Translations under genes and position numbers: made by a program
Assembly (NCBI GenBank): GCA_922989275.2
Contig: OV277856.1
Span: 83,595,038 to 83,659,037 of the forward strand
DNA length: 64,000 nt
From: Gari tellinella
Taxonomy: Eukaryota; Mollusca; Bivalvia; Cardiida; Psammobiidae
Direction of reading: 5' to 3'
Shown here: one piece after another, positions 45,441-57,051 of the stretch
How positions within the stretch are numbered: the stretch's first letter is position 1
Layout of the letters: every line of letters begins with the position of its first letter
The notes under the pieces: model-generated
Databases searched by the model: none
Told to the model about the DNA's origin: nothing
What the model saw: the letters and a program-made list of their open reading frames with translations, nothing else

Positions 45441-46617
45441 CCCAAACCAAAATCGCACACTTAATTAAGCATGCAGGAAGATTGCGATAAGATTGCAATA
45501 AGATTGCAGTCGCAATCTAAGTAAGCGAGCACTACCTTTTAAGATTATGCGTGCTTGCTTGGCACGCTTGCAAGCGAGTGACTAAAAGAATCGCAACCTT
45601 GATTATTAATTTTTAAGCGTGTGCAGCCTTAATAAGCATGCAGCCACGCGATTTAACTCTTGCAAGAATGCCGTCGCACACTTAAATCAAATGTGCATAG
45701 AGGCGACCGCACACTTGTTTGTGGGCATGCACGCTTATATCTATCTGATTATTGGACAAATTACAATTGTTTAAACCATCCTCCATATTGGATTGTTACA
45801 TCAAAAAATGATCTTGACAGTTTAAAAAACAACAACATTTAACAAATAGCATTTCATTCATTTCAAATAAAAGAGTATAGAGTAATATTGGAAGAATAAT
45901 TGTTTAGTCTGTTTATGCATCATCATTTGGTCAGAGGCATGAATTTGAATACAAACAACTTGCATCATTATATAGATGCAATTTGTTGACATCAGTCTGA
46001 TTTTGAAGCAAATCAATTGAAAATCTCTATAACATTCTTTTAAAGATTATTAAATAGCTATAGCTTGCTGCTTCAGAATACAATGAAACATACCTGTTTA
46101 TTGTCTATCCTGATATTCTTAATTGTATGACTAAAACTTGCAATTTGGAGAAATTGTTCCAAAACTCTGTAAACACACTTCTACTATCTGTGTTTGAAGA
46201 TATGAATTTGGAGCCAAAACAGTCCAATCAGAATAAGGTTTACTACTTCAGTTAGCCAATGAAATGACTTCTATCAAACACTCAGACATTATATTAAGCT
46301 TGCAGAGTCATCTTATGGCGCAAAATTGTGCGCTTGTTGCAACCTTAAACAAAACTTCAGTCTGCGGTGGAAATCCTCACTGCATTCTTAATTTGCATTT
46401 ATGGTGCTAAATTACGCGCTTGTTGCAATCTTAAACAAAACATAAGCCTGCGGAAGCATGAATTGAAAATCATCACTGCACACTTAATTTGCTTGCGCGC
46501 TTCTGCACACTTATTTATTAGGACTGCATTCTTATTAAGACTGCAATAAGTGTGCGCATGCTTGTAAAAAATGCATGCTTGTCACGATCTTCCTACGTGC
46601 TAGTATTTTGGTTTGGG
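45441..46617. mobile_element. 1.18-kb element, CCCAAACCAAAAT ends, palindromic subterminal motifs
   Basis: CCCAAACCAAAAT at the left is matched by ATTTTGGTTTGGG at the right. Subterminal sequence is packed with short near-palindromes such as GCATGCAGG, GCTTGCAAGCG, GTGTGCGCATGC and TTAATAAGCATGC, on both sides. It interrupts a copy of the AAAGCAGG palindrome family (left flank GCAGATGGTAG, right flank TTAAAGCAGGTTG). No transposase frame. The target duplication is unclear. Confidence 0.65.
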
Positions 46618-47572
46618 ATTAAAGCAGGTTGAAAGAATAGCAGAATGTGTCTTAAAGGGACTTGCAACTGGATGGTGTACTTGTCAAAATAAAATAAAAT
46701 ACTCAAATAAAAGCAAATGTGTGGCATTATTTGGCTTCTGACATTAAAAAAGTATGATCAGTCCAAAAAAAGGTATCAAGAACCGTCATCGAATCTTAAT
46801 TTTTTAGATATTTTCCATCGTTTTTCTATAGCGCCTTTTGACGGTATTGCATGTTGTTGTTGTTGCTAAATCCGGTTGCAAGCCTCTTTAAAGTGCATGC
46901 TACTTTACTTTCAACATTGCTGCAAGTGGTCACTTGTCTTCAAAAGTTGAAATAGACTATGGAGTAATGGGTTTAAATGTCATGCTCCAATTATAACCAA
47001 ATTGGTACATTGTACTTGACAGAAACATTCATAGTTTGAACTTGGACAGGGAATTTCTTATCTAAGTAAAAAGAGCAGGATAACACCTGCAAAATTCGAT
47101 AAACAAACAGAGTATATATACACAGATCAGAAACAGTCAAATCTGGGTCTTCTCAGTTTGTTAATGCCATAAAAAAAGTGTCTATGAGGGAAATATTTAA
47201 TCTGTCTTAACTAATTACAATTGTATAAGCAAATATTTATACACCTATTATTTACAGAGATATTTATCAAGTCATTGATAAGAAAATAGAATTCAAAGAC
47301 AAAAACCTCATATAAATTTGATGGGTTACAGATTATCAAACAGAAAAGGCTATCTTACATAAACACTTTAGCTCGTTTAACTCTTTCAACACTAAGTAAC
47401 TCTTGGGTAATTAGGTTCTCTTGTAGATCCTTTTAATTACCAAAATATGAACTACTGTCTACTTGGAATTCTGGGTAGTTTATAAATACTGCTCTACACA
47501 AGCAAACAGTGTAGACCCTGATCAGAATAGCTTTCTGATACGGGTCTATACTGTTTGCAAATTATGTAACTA
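46618..47572. other. Right half of the interrupted AAAGCAGG repeat, then unassigned
   Basis: 46618-46660 completes the interrupted element. 47505-47565 holds a GCAAACAGTGTAGACCCTGA / GGTCTATACTGTTTGC palindrome inside a TTAACTCTTTCAACAC context (47388), a relic of the TTAA family. Otherwise nothing. Confidence 0.5.
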
Positions 47573-49669
47573 CAGTCAAACCTGTCTTATGTGACCTTCA
47601 AGGGGATAGACACAATAAGGTCACATAAGACAGGTAGTCACATAAGTCAGGTTATCAGTTTTCAGGGGTAAATTAGTATACAAATGAACACCGTATGGAT
47701 GTTTCTCTGAATAAAATTATGTATTAACCCTTTCTTCCAAAAGCAATAAGAACCATCTTTTTTACTTGTAACGCACGTAATACACATATGCCAAAACCCA
47801 AGTGTTCGCAACGGCATATAGGAATGTGCATAGAAATTCTGCTACGCAATTTCGGAATACCGCTTTGTTTTCTTATGTGATTTGTCATAATGTATCGTAG
47901 GGAAATCAATTTAAGAAGCTAACTGTCGGTTGACATGCATATAAAATGTTCATTACACGGGTATTTTCGCAGAAATTTACGATTATGATACGCCGGCGTT
48001 TCCCTTATGAAAATCCCGAGCTTGTTCACGAGTTTGCGCGATCAAATTCACGAACATGTTCACGAGCATTTATATTAAGCGAGCTACGAGCTAGTACGAC
48101 CTCGTAATTGAAACAAATATGAGCTTGTACGCGCTTGCGCGTGCTTATTAGCAAGAACATACAAGCTCGTAGCAAAGCTTCCGCGAGCTCGTACGATCAA
48201 ACCCACGAGCTCGTACGATCAAACCCGCGAGCTCGTACGATCAAAACCACGAGTTTGCGCGAGCTAGTACGATCAAACCCACGAGCTCGCGCAAGCTAGA
48301 ACGATCAAACCCACAAGCTCGCACGATCAAACCCACAAGCTCGTATTGGCAATGCCACGAGCTCGTTTACACTAGCAATTTCGCGAGCTTGTAACAAGCA
48401 ACTAACTGAGGACTTGCTTTTGAAAATTGGATAGCAACCCATACATATGCAGTCCTAAATGTAAACTTAAATTTACCATTAATGGATAAGGTATAGGTAA
48501 CCATTTGAAAATGTACCAAAACCACAGAGTAACAGACAAAGAGAAATCATTGAGGTCTTTATATCATAAGAAACAGACAAAAACATCATTAATTTTAACA
48601 TCAATTAACACAAGAATAATGAAGAATATTTTACAAACATTTCCGAACCCCACTTATAATCAAACAATGAAAACTTACCATGATTTAAACAGTTTTCTTC
48701 TGGATGTTTTGCTTTAACCTTTTTCAAAATAACTGCTGAGTCACCATTGGTGAAATAAAACATGAGCAGAATTCTCCGGGACCAGACTAAAACTCCGACC
48801 TAAACCTGTGTAGGGTCACAATATGTGTTCCATTTCATTGTGCTCCAAGCTAGTACAGGCTGATATATCTGACGAGCTCGTACGAGCAACCTCTTGACAA
48901 AACCATTCGCGAGCTTGCGCTAGCTCGCGAACCTATTCATGGAAGGAAATGCAGCTCGCGCGTGCTTGTGCTAGCTCGCGACGAGCTCGTGCGATCTTAT
49001 TTCAAGCTCGCATTTTCATAAGGGTTATATGGCACAATTTCCCCCATCCGTTCTTATGTAATGGAATGTTGGATTGGGAACAACTTTTTTAACCCTTTTA
49101 ATCGTAAACCATCACCGGAATAGTTTGGGTTTTTTCAGGGTAAGAAAAGCATTTTTGTCGCGTTCTAATAATTATTTTTTATATTTAATTTCTTTTCGCT
49201 AGCTCAATTCTCCAAAGTCATTCCCAAATCCCGATCCTTGTTGAATGGTAAGCGGACATTACTTGTTTATAAAACAAAATTTCGGAAATCTTTTTTCAGA
49301 ATGGAATATTATTAAATATAATTTAAATGAATATTAAACAAAGATGTTGTATATCACTTTTTTGGATAACTAAATAAACACTTTAAAGTAGAAATTTTGA
49401 TCTAACATACAAACAAAGGAATATTCGCCTCCAGAAAATGAAAACTGTCAAATCGATAATGACGAGCAATTATCGAGTAGCTGCAAACAGGTGCGTTTAA
49501 TAGGGACATGGGACTTTGGGAGCGGCATATTACAGTCGTTAGTCACATAACACAGGTTTGTCAGTATACACAGTCTTAACATAAAGGAAAATGTGTTGGG
49601 AGGAACTTTTAAGGTCGCCAAAGACAAATAGTCGCTAAATAGGGACGGTTGCTATGACAGGTTTGACTG
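47573..49669. mobile_element. 2.1-kb mariner-type element, CAGTCAAACCTGTC ends
   Basis: CAGTCAAACCTGTC at the left and GACAGGTTTGACTG at the right are perfect inverted ends flanked by TA (47571-47572, 49670-49671). Just inside the left end lies CTGTCTTATGTGACCTT with its inverse AAGGTCACATAAGACAG (47587-47632), a second hairpin. The end GTCGCTAAATAGGGACGG resembles other bivalve mariner-type repeats. There is no transposase; another element is nested at 48002-49024. Confidence 0.75.
48002..49024. mobile_element. Nested 1.02-kb element, CCCTTATGAAAAT ends, GAGCTCGT arrays
   Basis: CCCTTATGAAAATCCCGAGC at the left faces ATTTTCATAAGGG at the right. Both flanks of the interior consist of arrays of ACGAGCTCGTACGATCAAAC and GCGAGCTTGTACGAGC-type motifs (48010-48410, 48850-49015), mainly direct repeats of about 24 bp built on the GAGCTC palindrome. 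The middle 400 bp is plain AT-rich sequence, and its 70-residue frame has no domain. Confidence 0.7.
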
Positions 49670-49984
49670 TAGTATATTTTAAACAGGTCGATTGTGTTGA
49701 TAGAGTTTACCCTTTTTAGCTCACCGTTGATTGTGTTGTGTCCGTCGTGTGTCGTAGTCCGTTCGTCCGTCGTCAACAATTTCTTTAAACGACATCTCCT
49801 CCTATACTACTGTAAGGATTTTTACAAAACTTGGCAGGAATATTTCTTATATGGTCCTCTGTGAAAGTGGTTCAAAAAGTTCCGATACGTTGCATATCTA
49901 GGTCACAGGAGCTAAAAATAGATCTTTTCAATAAAAACTTAAAAAATCTTCTTGTCTGAAACCACAGTACCCTGAGCTTAGATA

Positions 49985-51474
49985 TACTCAACAAAACAAT
50001 TAAGGAGGCAAATATATTGGGTAGGCCCAATATATAAAAATAAGTTCATACAAATTTTTTTTAACAGTTTCATGTAAAATTACATGTTAACTTCATTGTA
50101 GAGTATAACTGTTTCGAAAAGTAGAAATATATATATCGCAGTTCCCCTTCAAACACAACCACCCTTAAATTACCGTGTGCCAGACTAGGTGGGTGGGGTA
50201 ACAAACAACTTGACCAAGAGCCCCACCTTTTAGGTTCTTCTCTTAAATTACAGCTAGTATCATATGTGTTCACCACGTGCTTTAATCACGTCCTTGCATC
50301 TACATGGAAATCGGAGAATTAGCCTAAGGATATATGCAATGGACATTCTGTGCCATTCTTCAATAAGCATGTCTTTTAGCCCCTAAGGTGACGATCTCGA
50401 CCGGATATCCGGCGTTGCCGCATGTCCTAAGCATCCTCAATGTGACCGAAGTGTGTTGACCTTGCTGGCCAGTCCATCTGCCCTATGCTCTCATGTTCAA
50501 TTACTGGTCTACCATATGTGCTCGGTACGGACGAGCTTTGTCGTCTGTCGGATGACGTAAAGGTCCGTGCAACCGTTGTAGGATATGCCCACCCATAGGA
50601 GCCCTGACCCCTTTCTGAGTCCGTCATGCTCTGCCACATAACAGTCAAAGAAACGTTTGTTTCGCTGTCTTTACATTCGTCTGCAGTCGTAATTTAAATC
50701 CAAAATGAAATCTGACGCACTAGTCCACAATAGGTTGCAAAAAATTTAATGTAAACGTTCAAATGGCATGATTTCTGGCAAAACGCTAGATGACGTTTTA
50801 GGTGGTGTGGGGTCAAGGCCGGTCACACGGCAGGTCTTCTAGCCCATAGATTTGCAGCATGAAGTCTATTCCCGACGATCTGAACAGAAATCCTGTAACC
50901 ATACGTCTGTTTATAAACACTGTTAAGCGAAACGAGGGAATTGAGCCGTTGACGTCATGCCATAAGTAACAACAGCGGTCCTTTGCTTCAAATATGACCT
51001 GCAAAAGACCTTGACCTGATCTCCAATTAACCATCCCAGTGTCCAGGTACAACTACCACAACCTGTCGACGACACTCTTGCTAACGTTAAACTCCGTCGC
51101 AACATGACAATGGAAAACGACAAATGATGTCTTTAGGGGCATAGTTTTCAAATTTTGTACCAATATGCAATCTATTTTTGCTTTAGATACAAATATGCAC
51201 TCCATATAATGAAAACAGCTATAAAACTAATCGTTGAAGAATAGGCAGACACATCGCGCAAAAATCCAGTGGAAGTTAAAACCCGTGTTTTTGATACTTG
51301 TCCGCTTCAATTCATTTAACAATGACAATTTTGGCACATAGTGACGTTTGTTTCTTAATTTTTTTAGTCTAAAGCATCTAAACACCCATTCACTCTTTTA
51401 ACTTAAAAATGTTTGCATTTTTTAAAAAGATATATGAACTTATACCTTTGCCCTTTTAATTATTTTGTTGAGTA
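49985..51474 (-). mobile_element. Tc1-like transposon with TACTCAACAAAA ends
   Basis: TACTCAACAAAACAATTAAG at the left and its inverse at the right (AATTATTTTGTTGAGTA) are bordered by TA. Other copies of the host repeat read GCTTAGATATTTGGCAC without interruption, which proves insertion into TA with TA duplication. It is 1490 bp, the usual Tc1-like size, with a decayed transposase on the minus strand. Confidence 0.85.
50270..51130 (-). pseudogene. Tc1-like transposase remnant
   Basis: On the minus strand, ISVQIVGNRLHAANLWARRP (about 50820-50885) matches the second helix-turn-helix of Tc1-type transposases. MDWPARSTHFGHIED (about 50440-50485) corresponds to the DWPARSPDLNPIEH motif around the DDE-domain glutamate region, but is altered. 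LIEEWHRMSIAYILRL and RCKDVIKARGEH (about 50275-50375) match the C-terminal end. Frameshifts and stops separate the blocks, so it is inactive. The enzyme would have cut and pasted its element at TA sites. Confidence 0.8.
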
Positions 51475-52162
51475 TATTTGGCACAAAGCATCATCTACAG
51501 GTCCTCTATCATATTTGTTCAAATTATGTCCCTGGGGTACAGAAAATAAACCTCGCCCAAGGGGTCACAAATTTACATAGAGTTATATAATGAAATCTTC
51601 AAACATCTTCTTCTCTGAAACAATACAGAGCTTTGATATTTGGCATGGTGACACTTCTAGAGGACCTTTACGAATATTGTTCAAACTGTCCTGGTCCATT
51701 GCATATCTAGGTCACAGGAGCTAAAAAGAGATTTTTTTCAATTAAAACTAAAATCTTCTTGTCTGCATCATAATGAAGCGACAGTACCCTGAGCTTAGCT
51801 ATTTAATACAAACCACTGCAGGTCCTCTATCAAGATTGTTCAAATTTTGTCCCTGGGTAAAAAATGACACTGCCCCGGGGGTCAGAAATTTACTAATAGA
51901 TTTATATAGTGATATCTTCAAAAAGGTGATATCTTCAAAAAGCTTCTTCTCTGAAACTAATATGGCCAGAGCTTTATATTGATATTTGGCATGGTGTCAC
52001 CTTTAATTAGAGAACCTTTGCCAATATTGTTCAAATTATTCCGGTCCGTTGCATATCTAGGTCACAGTAGCTAAAAATAGATTCTTTCAATGAATCCTTA
52101 AAAAAAATTCTTGTCATACACAACAGTACCCTGAGCTTAGAATTTTGGCATACATCATCATC

Positions 52163-52780
52163 AGGGCTGCCATTTCTCCGGATTTTTCCGAAATCTTCGC
52201 TTATTCTGCGCTAATTTTACTGATATATTAAAACTATTATTTACATTGCAAACAGGTTGGGGCCAGATCAGACGTCGGGTAACCCCGCACCTGATCAGGC
52301 TAGAACCTGTTTGCCACTCAGATTTAAAAGATAGATAGAAATTTCTAAAAGTAATTTTCTACAGTTTAGTGCATTGCATTAACGGGAAAGTCAGTTATGT
52401 CTTCTCTACTCTACATTATGCACAATAAATTGTAATAGCTACTAGTATTCTTATCCCTACCTGGCTGTATGGAAATCATCAAGTAAGATGATCATCCAAT
52501 TTAAAGTTTTAGAATGTTCCAATCTAAAAATAACTCTGACAGGTCAGAAGAAAACACTAATAATGTTAAACTATGTTTGTAAACACCCGACTGTAAATAA
52601 AGTTTCTTGTATCTTGTAAAAGAGGAACACTTTTCTATGACTCTCTATAAGGGTTTGGTGAAAGCACGAAAATGTCGCTAAGTATGTATATGCGCTAAAA
52701 GGCAGGGGAAAAAGGTTAAATGGTAATTAAAGAACAAAACTTTTCCCAGCTGTAATAAAGGTGATGTATGAAATGCTGTT
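52163..52780. repeat. Left end of a CAGGGCTGCCAT element, then unassigned
   Basis: CAGGGCTGCCATTTCTCCGG followed by ATTTTTCCGAAATC matches the inverse of the right end of the 4-kb element (27590-27696). 52245-52315 holds a GCAAACAGGTTGGGGCCAGA / AGAACCTGTTTGCC palindrome. No right end was found before 52780. Confidence 0.5.
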
Positions 52781-52784
52781 TTAA

Positions 52785-53026
52785 CTCTTTCCTCCCTGAA
52801 TCTTTAAATGGACAATTCCAGTTTCCATTTTAGTCTAGTCCATTTCTGACTTTTAAGGGTTGATTTTGTCAATTTTTGGTATTATGACAAACAGTGAAGA
52901 CCCTGATCAGAGGGCTCCTTTCGGAGCCCTCTGATCTGGGTCTTCACTGTTTGCACAGGACAAGTGTACTATTCACATGTACACTGTTTGAAAAGATGCT
53001 TATATGCGGGACTAGGGTTCAAAGGG
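52785..53026. mobile_element. TTAA-flanked element with large central hairpin
   Basis: TTAA at 52781-52784 and 53027-53030 border imperfect ends (CTCTTTCCTCCC, CAAAGGG). The centre (about 52890-52960) is a strong hairpin: CAAACAGTGAAGACCCTGAT, CAGAGGGCTCC, then the inverse ending TCTTCACTGTTTG. Confidence 0.6.
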
Positions 53027-53156
53027 TTAACCTATGTCACAGTTATTATATATTGAGGCCCACATGAAAGATTGGGCTTGCCTAAATGTGTAGCCTCAGT
53101 AAATATTTAAGTCGTTATTTTTATTCTTAATCTTCTTATTATTATCATGACTTAAT

Positions 53157-53357
53157 CCTTTCACTGACAATGATGCTAAAAGGCACTTTTGTAAACAGTT
53201 TAGATCCTGATCAGGATTAGGATCCAAACTGTTTGACACTTGTTTAGAAATTTCGTCAGTCATGCTGCCGTAGATCTGGCTTTAAATATTGCAGCAGACA
53301 ACAATATGGTGATGAAGTGGGAAAGGAAGCTCACTGATAAATTTGACCATGAAAGAG
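53157..53357. mobile_element. TTAA-flanked MITE
   Basis: TTAA at 53153-53156 and 53358-53361 border CCTTTCACTGACAATG and CATGAAAGAG. Inside lies GTAAACAGTTTAGATCCTGA / AGGATCCAAACTGTTTGAC. The 73-residue frames on both strands here lie mostly within the repeat and are not genes. Confidence 0.55.
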
Positions 53358-53361
53358 TTAA

Positions 53362-54318
53362 TAAGTCACCTAAAATTGTCACTACCATAATTTGTATATT
53401 CTGCTGTATTTGTTTGTCTGCCCCTGTGTATATAAAACAAAATGGCACTAGAGTGTATTAAGCTTTTAACAATATGATGATAGGATGCATTCTTAACCAA
53501 TTACCCCATAGTTTCCAGATTTGAAGATAGTTGGCCACTTAAAGCAGGTTGAAAGTAAAGCAGAATGTGCCTTACTCTCTGCCTGCTTTAAGGCAAAATA
53601 AAAAAAATACCTCTGTTTTCAGTAACCCGACTAACCCTAGTTTTTCCCTCCGACCCTAAACTTTTATTTAATTTTTCGAAAAATGTATCGGTGAATGTCG
53701 GTCATTTTTGCGGCTCATGTGTGTATAGAAGCTATTCTCCACTTAATTGTTTAAAAAGCAACTTTAAAGTCATTTAAATGTTTTAAAAATTGATTTTTAA
53801 ATAAGATTAAGCAGGAATCTAAGTGAAATTTTATTTAAATCTGTCATAACGAAAGTACCTTCTTTGCAGATATGATCTACTAGTTAATTAACCATTGACA
53901 CATTCAACATGCAGGCAACACATTTCATTGACACATTTGATATGCATGCAACACATTTCAAAACATTATTTCATTCTGTCATAATTATATAAACGTCACT
54001 ACTTTGCCGGTTTGGTATACCAATATTTGTTAACAATGATATTTTTAAGGGGTTTTAAGTATGGCCCCGGGCTCTGCAAAGCAAAATACATTCATATATG
54101 TTCATATATGAATATGATTTTATAAAAAGAAAATCCATCCCTAAATTTTTTGCGCATGTAATAGGAACACAGGTAACTTTTTATTTGGCCTAAGCTATAA
54201 TCTTCTAGGATATAGAAAATATTTCATATTGGACATATTCATGACTGTATAAATTGGAACTATTTTACTCAGTGGAGGAAAAATTTAAAGGCGTAGAAAT
54301 GCGTATTTATGGGGTAAT
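53362..54318. other. Unassigned; one AAAGCAGG palindrome
   Basis: 53540-53592 carries TTAAAGCAGGTTGAAAGTAA...CTGCCTGCTTTAA. The remainder to 54318 is AT-rich with no exon. Confidence 0.45.
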
Positions 54319-54511
54319 CAGGGCTCCAGATAAGGGGAGTATTTCAAAAACTAAAATCTTTATTTCTGCTTTAAACCCTATGGTGTCACTACTCATTAGA
54401 ATCGTCTCGAAGAGACGATTCTAATGAGTAGTAACACCATAGGATTTGATGCTAAAATAAGTGAGAAAATGTTAGATTTGTGCAGTTTACTCCCTCTTAT
54501 CTGGAGCCCTG
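54319..54511. mobile_element. 193-bp palindromic MITE, CAGGGCTCCAGA ends, copy 2
   Basis: Same ends and same hairpin core as 40376-40568, with about one difference in fifteen. GGTAAT flanks both ends (54313-54318, 54512-54517). It lies in intron 2, about 260 bp before the exon at 54773. Confidence 0.8.
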
Positions 54512-54772
54512 GGTAATGAGTTAATCCAAACTGCCGTTTTCCACACTTGATAGGGGCACTGTTGTTTACACTTAATATTTATATTATTTGTCGCAAATAA
54601 CTTGACTTATGCAATACTTGAATAAAAAAACGGACAAAATTTAAAATTTGTCCTCTACAATTTTATCCAAATTTAGTATATATTTATAATCAAAACCCCA
54701 TGATATTTCAAAGTTAAAGCCATATTTTAACATCGAAACACTTGTAAGTTTTGCAATTTATTATTTTTGCAG

Positions 54773-54892
54773 AATTACCATCTAATCCCTGTACATCAAA
54801 TCCATGTCTGAATGACGGTACCTGCACTTTGGATGGCACGGAATATGACTGTAACTGCCCAGATGGATACTCAGGCGACAGATGTGACACTG
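54773..54892 (+). CDS. Exon: EGF-like domain 1
   Basis: The 120-bp exon has acceptor ATTTTTGCAG and donor GTAAGT at 54893, with phase 1 on both sides. It encodes one complete EGF-like module with six Cys: PCTSNPCLNDGTC, then YDCNCPDGYSGDRC. Spacing is that of a standard EGF domain (C-x4-C-x5-C-x8-C-x-C-x8-C). The N-terminal D-x-D/N-E calcium motif is absent, so it is probably not calcium-binding. The GYSG turn is conserved. Confidence 0.93.
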
Positions 54893-55497
54893 GTAAGTAC
54901 AGTTTTATGCCATGAGAATTGGAAGCTTTAGAAACAGTCTACAGTAGGGAATGTAATTTTTCGTTCACATGTAGACAAAACTAAAAGTAAACACATTGCA
55001 CTAAAGTGTGGAAGTCAAGAGTTCCTTGAAAATGATGAGTAAATGTGAGTGTTAAACAGTTTGGAACTAATCAGATACAGAGTTACACAGCACTTGATCT
55101 GGCTTTCACTTCCAGAATGAACCAATGCCCCCACTGGCTATTTATTATACGCCCGTGAAAACGGGCCTAATTATGGTATACCCATGGCTGCGCTGTCTGT
55201 ATGTCCTTCCGTCTGTATGTACGTCTGTTAACATTTTAGCTCACCTTTAGCTTTTAGTATCTCTGGATGTCCGTCGTCTGTCCGTCCGTCCGTCCATTCA
55301 CAATTGGTTTGTTAACACTCTAGCAGCTACAAATCTCATTGGATCATCATGAAACTTGTTTGTCTTGATAAAATCTCGGTTGGTCATGTTTGGTCAAAAA
55401 CTAGGTCACTAGGTCAAATCATAGAAAAACCTTGTTAACACTCTAGAGGCTACAAATCTCATTGGATCTTAATGAAACTTGGTCAGAATGTTTGCCT
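54893..55497. repeat. Intron 3 start; stacked element fragments
   Basis: 55146-55236 holds TATACGCCCGT GAAA ACGGGC and a GTCTGTATGTCC tract, a family D-like left end. 55238-55497 is a family A left part with a collapsed hairpin (AGCTCACCTTTAGC), a GTCCGTCCGTCCGTCC tract and one core unit. 54893-55140 is unassigned. Confidence 0.55.
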
Positions 55498-55569
55498 TAT
55501 TATACCCTCGCGACTCATGGAGAGGGTATATAGGGATCTGCCCGTACATGTGTTTGTGTGTGTGGGTGG

Positions 55570-56184
55570 GTTTGTTGTGTAAACCCACTACACGGTATTG
55601 TTAACACAGCAATGAACCCACTACATTTCGGAAACTCACTACATCACATCATGTAGTGGGTAGGAAAATTCTTGCAAATCCATTGTTTTGCTATATTTTA
55701 TCATAAAAATTTAAAAAAATCAAGTGGTTTGACTTTCCTGTGTGTGCATGTTTTTTTACACTGATTTTGAGATGCTAAAACCACCTTTACACACTTTACT
55801 CGGATGTAGTTGGTTATATGGTAAAATACAAGTCCTCTATTTACTGATATTTTAAGAAAAACAACCGATAGTGCGATTAGTATGACATTTTTGTTTCCAA
55901 ATACAGTAAAACCTCGCTATTACGACCACTAAAACGAAAGGCTAATTGAGTGTATAATAGACAGGTGACAGCTTAAAGCAAGGTTACAGTGAAACAGAAA
56001 GCTCCTATAGGAGCTTTCTGTTTCACTGTCACCTTGCTTTAAGCGGTCACCTATCGTAAACACCCTAATAATTAACATAATTTAGTGGTCGTAATAGCGA
56101 GGTTTTACTGTATGTAAAATTTGTATTCGAGGGTCAAGCCCAAAGTATAGTGTAGTGACTTTCAGGGTAAATCACACAACAAAC
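55570..56184. mobile_element. Nested inverted-repeat element, GTTTGTTGTG ends
   Basis: GTTTGTTGTGTAAACCCACT at the left is matched by TAAATCACACAACAAAC at the right, and the subterminal CACTACAC / GTGTAGTG is also inverted. It is 615 bp including the mariner-type MITE nested at 55904. Confidence 0.6.
55904..56110. mobile_element. Mariner-type palindromic MITE, CAGTAAAACCTCGC ends
   Basis: The perfect inverted ends CAGTAAAACCTCGCTATTAC / GTAATAGCGAGGTTTTACTG are flanked by TA, and long inner arms meet at GAAAGCTCCTATAGGAGCTTTC. Nearly the whole 207 bp folds on itself. Confidence 0.85.
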
Positions 56185-56358
56185 AAGTGTGTATGTGTGT
56201 GCGTCCGTACATGATACTTTTTGTCTGGAGTATATTTTCTTTATCACATTAGCTAGAGACACCAAATTTGTTGTGTGAGTACTTCTTGGGATTGTGGAGT
56301 GTTGTATACTACTTTTAGGTCACTTTGACCATGACCTTAACCGTTTACCTCAATTTTT

Positions 56359-57051
56359 AGCTCACCTGAGCCAAAGGCTCAAGGTGAGCTATTGGGATGG
56401 CCCGGCGTCCGTCGTCGTGTTACATAGTTATAAAGTGAAATCTTCAATCATCTTCTTCTCTGAAAATTATATGGCCAGAGCTTTGATATTTGGCATGGTG
56501 ACATGTCTAGAGGCTCTTTACCAATGTTGTTCAAACAGTTCCAGTCCGTTGCATATCTAGGTCACAGAAGCTAAAAATAGTTTTTTTTCAATCACAAAGC
56601 ATCATCTACAGGTCCTCTGTCAATATTTTCAAATTATGTTCCTGGGGTAAAAAATGACCCCATTCTGGGGGTCACAGTTTTACATAGAGTTATTTAGTGA
56701 AATCTTCAAACATCTTTTTCTTTGAAACTAATATGCCCAGCCAGTTTTTACATTTGGCATAGAGAGGTTTCTAGTGGTCCTTCACCAATATTGTTGAAAT
56801 GATTCCGACCAGTTGCATATCTGGGTCACATTAGCTAAAAATCGTGGGTTTTTTTAGTGAAAAATCTTACTGTCTGACACCATGTACAAAGTCATGAGCT
56901 TAGATATATTTGACAGAACACTTAATTTGCAGGTTCATCAGTAAGATTTAAATTATGTCATTTGGGTGAAATGATCCCACCCCAGGGGTCATGTGCCCCT
57001 TGTCTGGGTTTTCCCAGGTGAGCAATATTTAGGCCCGCATAGGCCTCTTGT
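56359..57051. mobile_element. Family B element, complete ends
   Basis: The hairpin 56359-56390 (AGCTCACCTGAGCC, AAA, GGCTCAAGGTGAGCT) is followed by GGCGTCCGTCGTCG and two to three core units. The right end is TTCCCAGGTGAGCAATATTT, AGGCCCGCATAGGCC, TCTTGT. Confidence 0.75.

Larger units (their letters stand above)
49717..52161. mobile_element. Family B element interrupted by a Tc1-like element
   Basis: The left end AGCTCACCG... lacks most of the hairpin but keeps GTCCGTCGTGTGTCGTAGTCC. Core sequence runs to 49984, is broken by the Tc1-like insertion, resumes at 51477 (TTTGGCACAAAGCATCATC) and continues through two more units to about 52161. CAGGGCTGCC of another element begins at 52163. Confidence 0.7.
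55498..56358. mobile_element. Hairpin element TATACCCTCGCG, interrupted
   Basis: The hairpin TATACCCTCGCGACTCATGG, GAGGGTATA (55498-55526) is followed by a GTGTGTGTGGGTGGG tract, broken at 55570 by a nested element and resumed at 56185 (GTGTGTATGTGTGTGCGTCC). It continues to the family B hairpin at 56359. Confidence 0.55.

Noticed and set aside
53240..53461. 73-residue frame ending in a hydrophobic CIFCCICLSAPVYI stretch
   Set aside because: It starts inside a TTAA-flanked MITE and crosses its border, so it is unlikely to be a gene.
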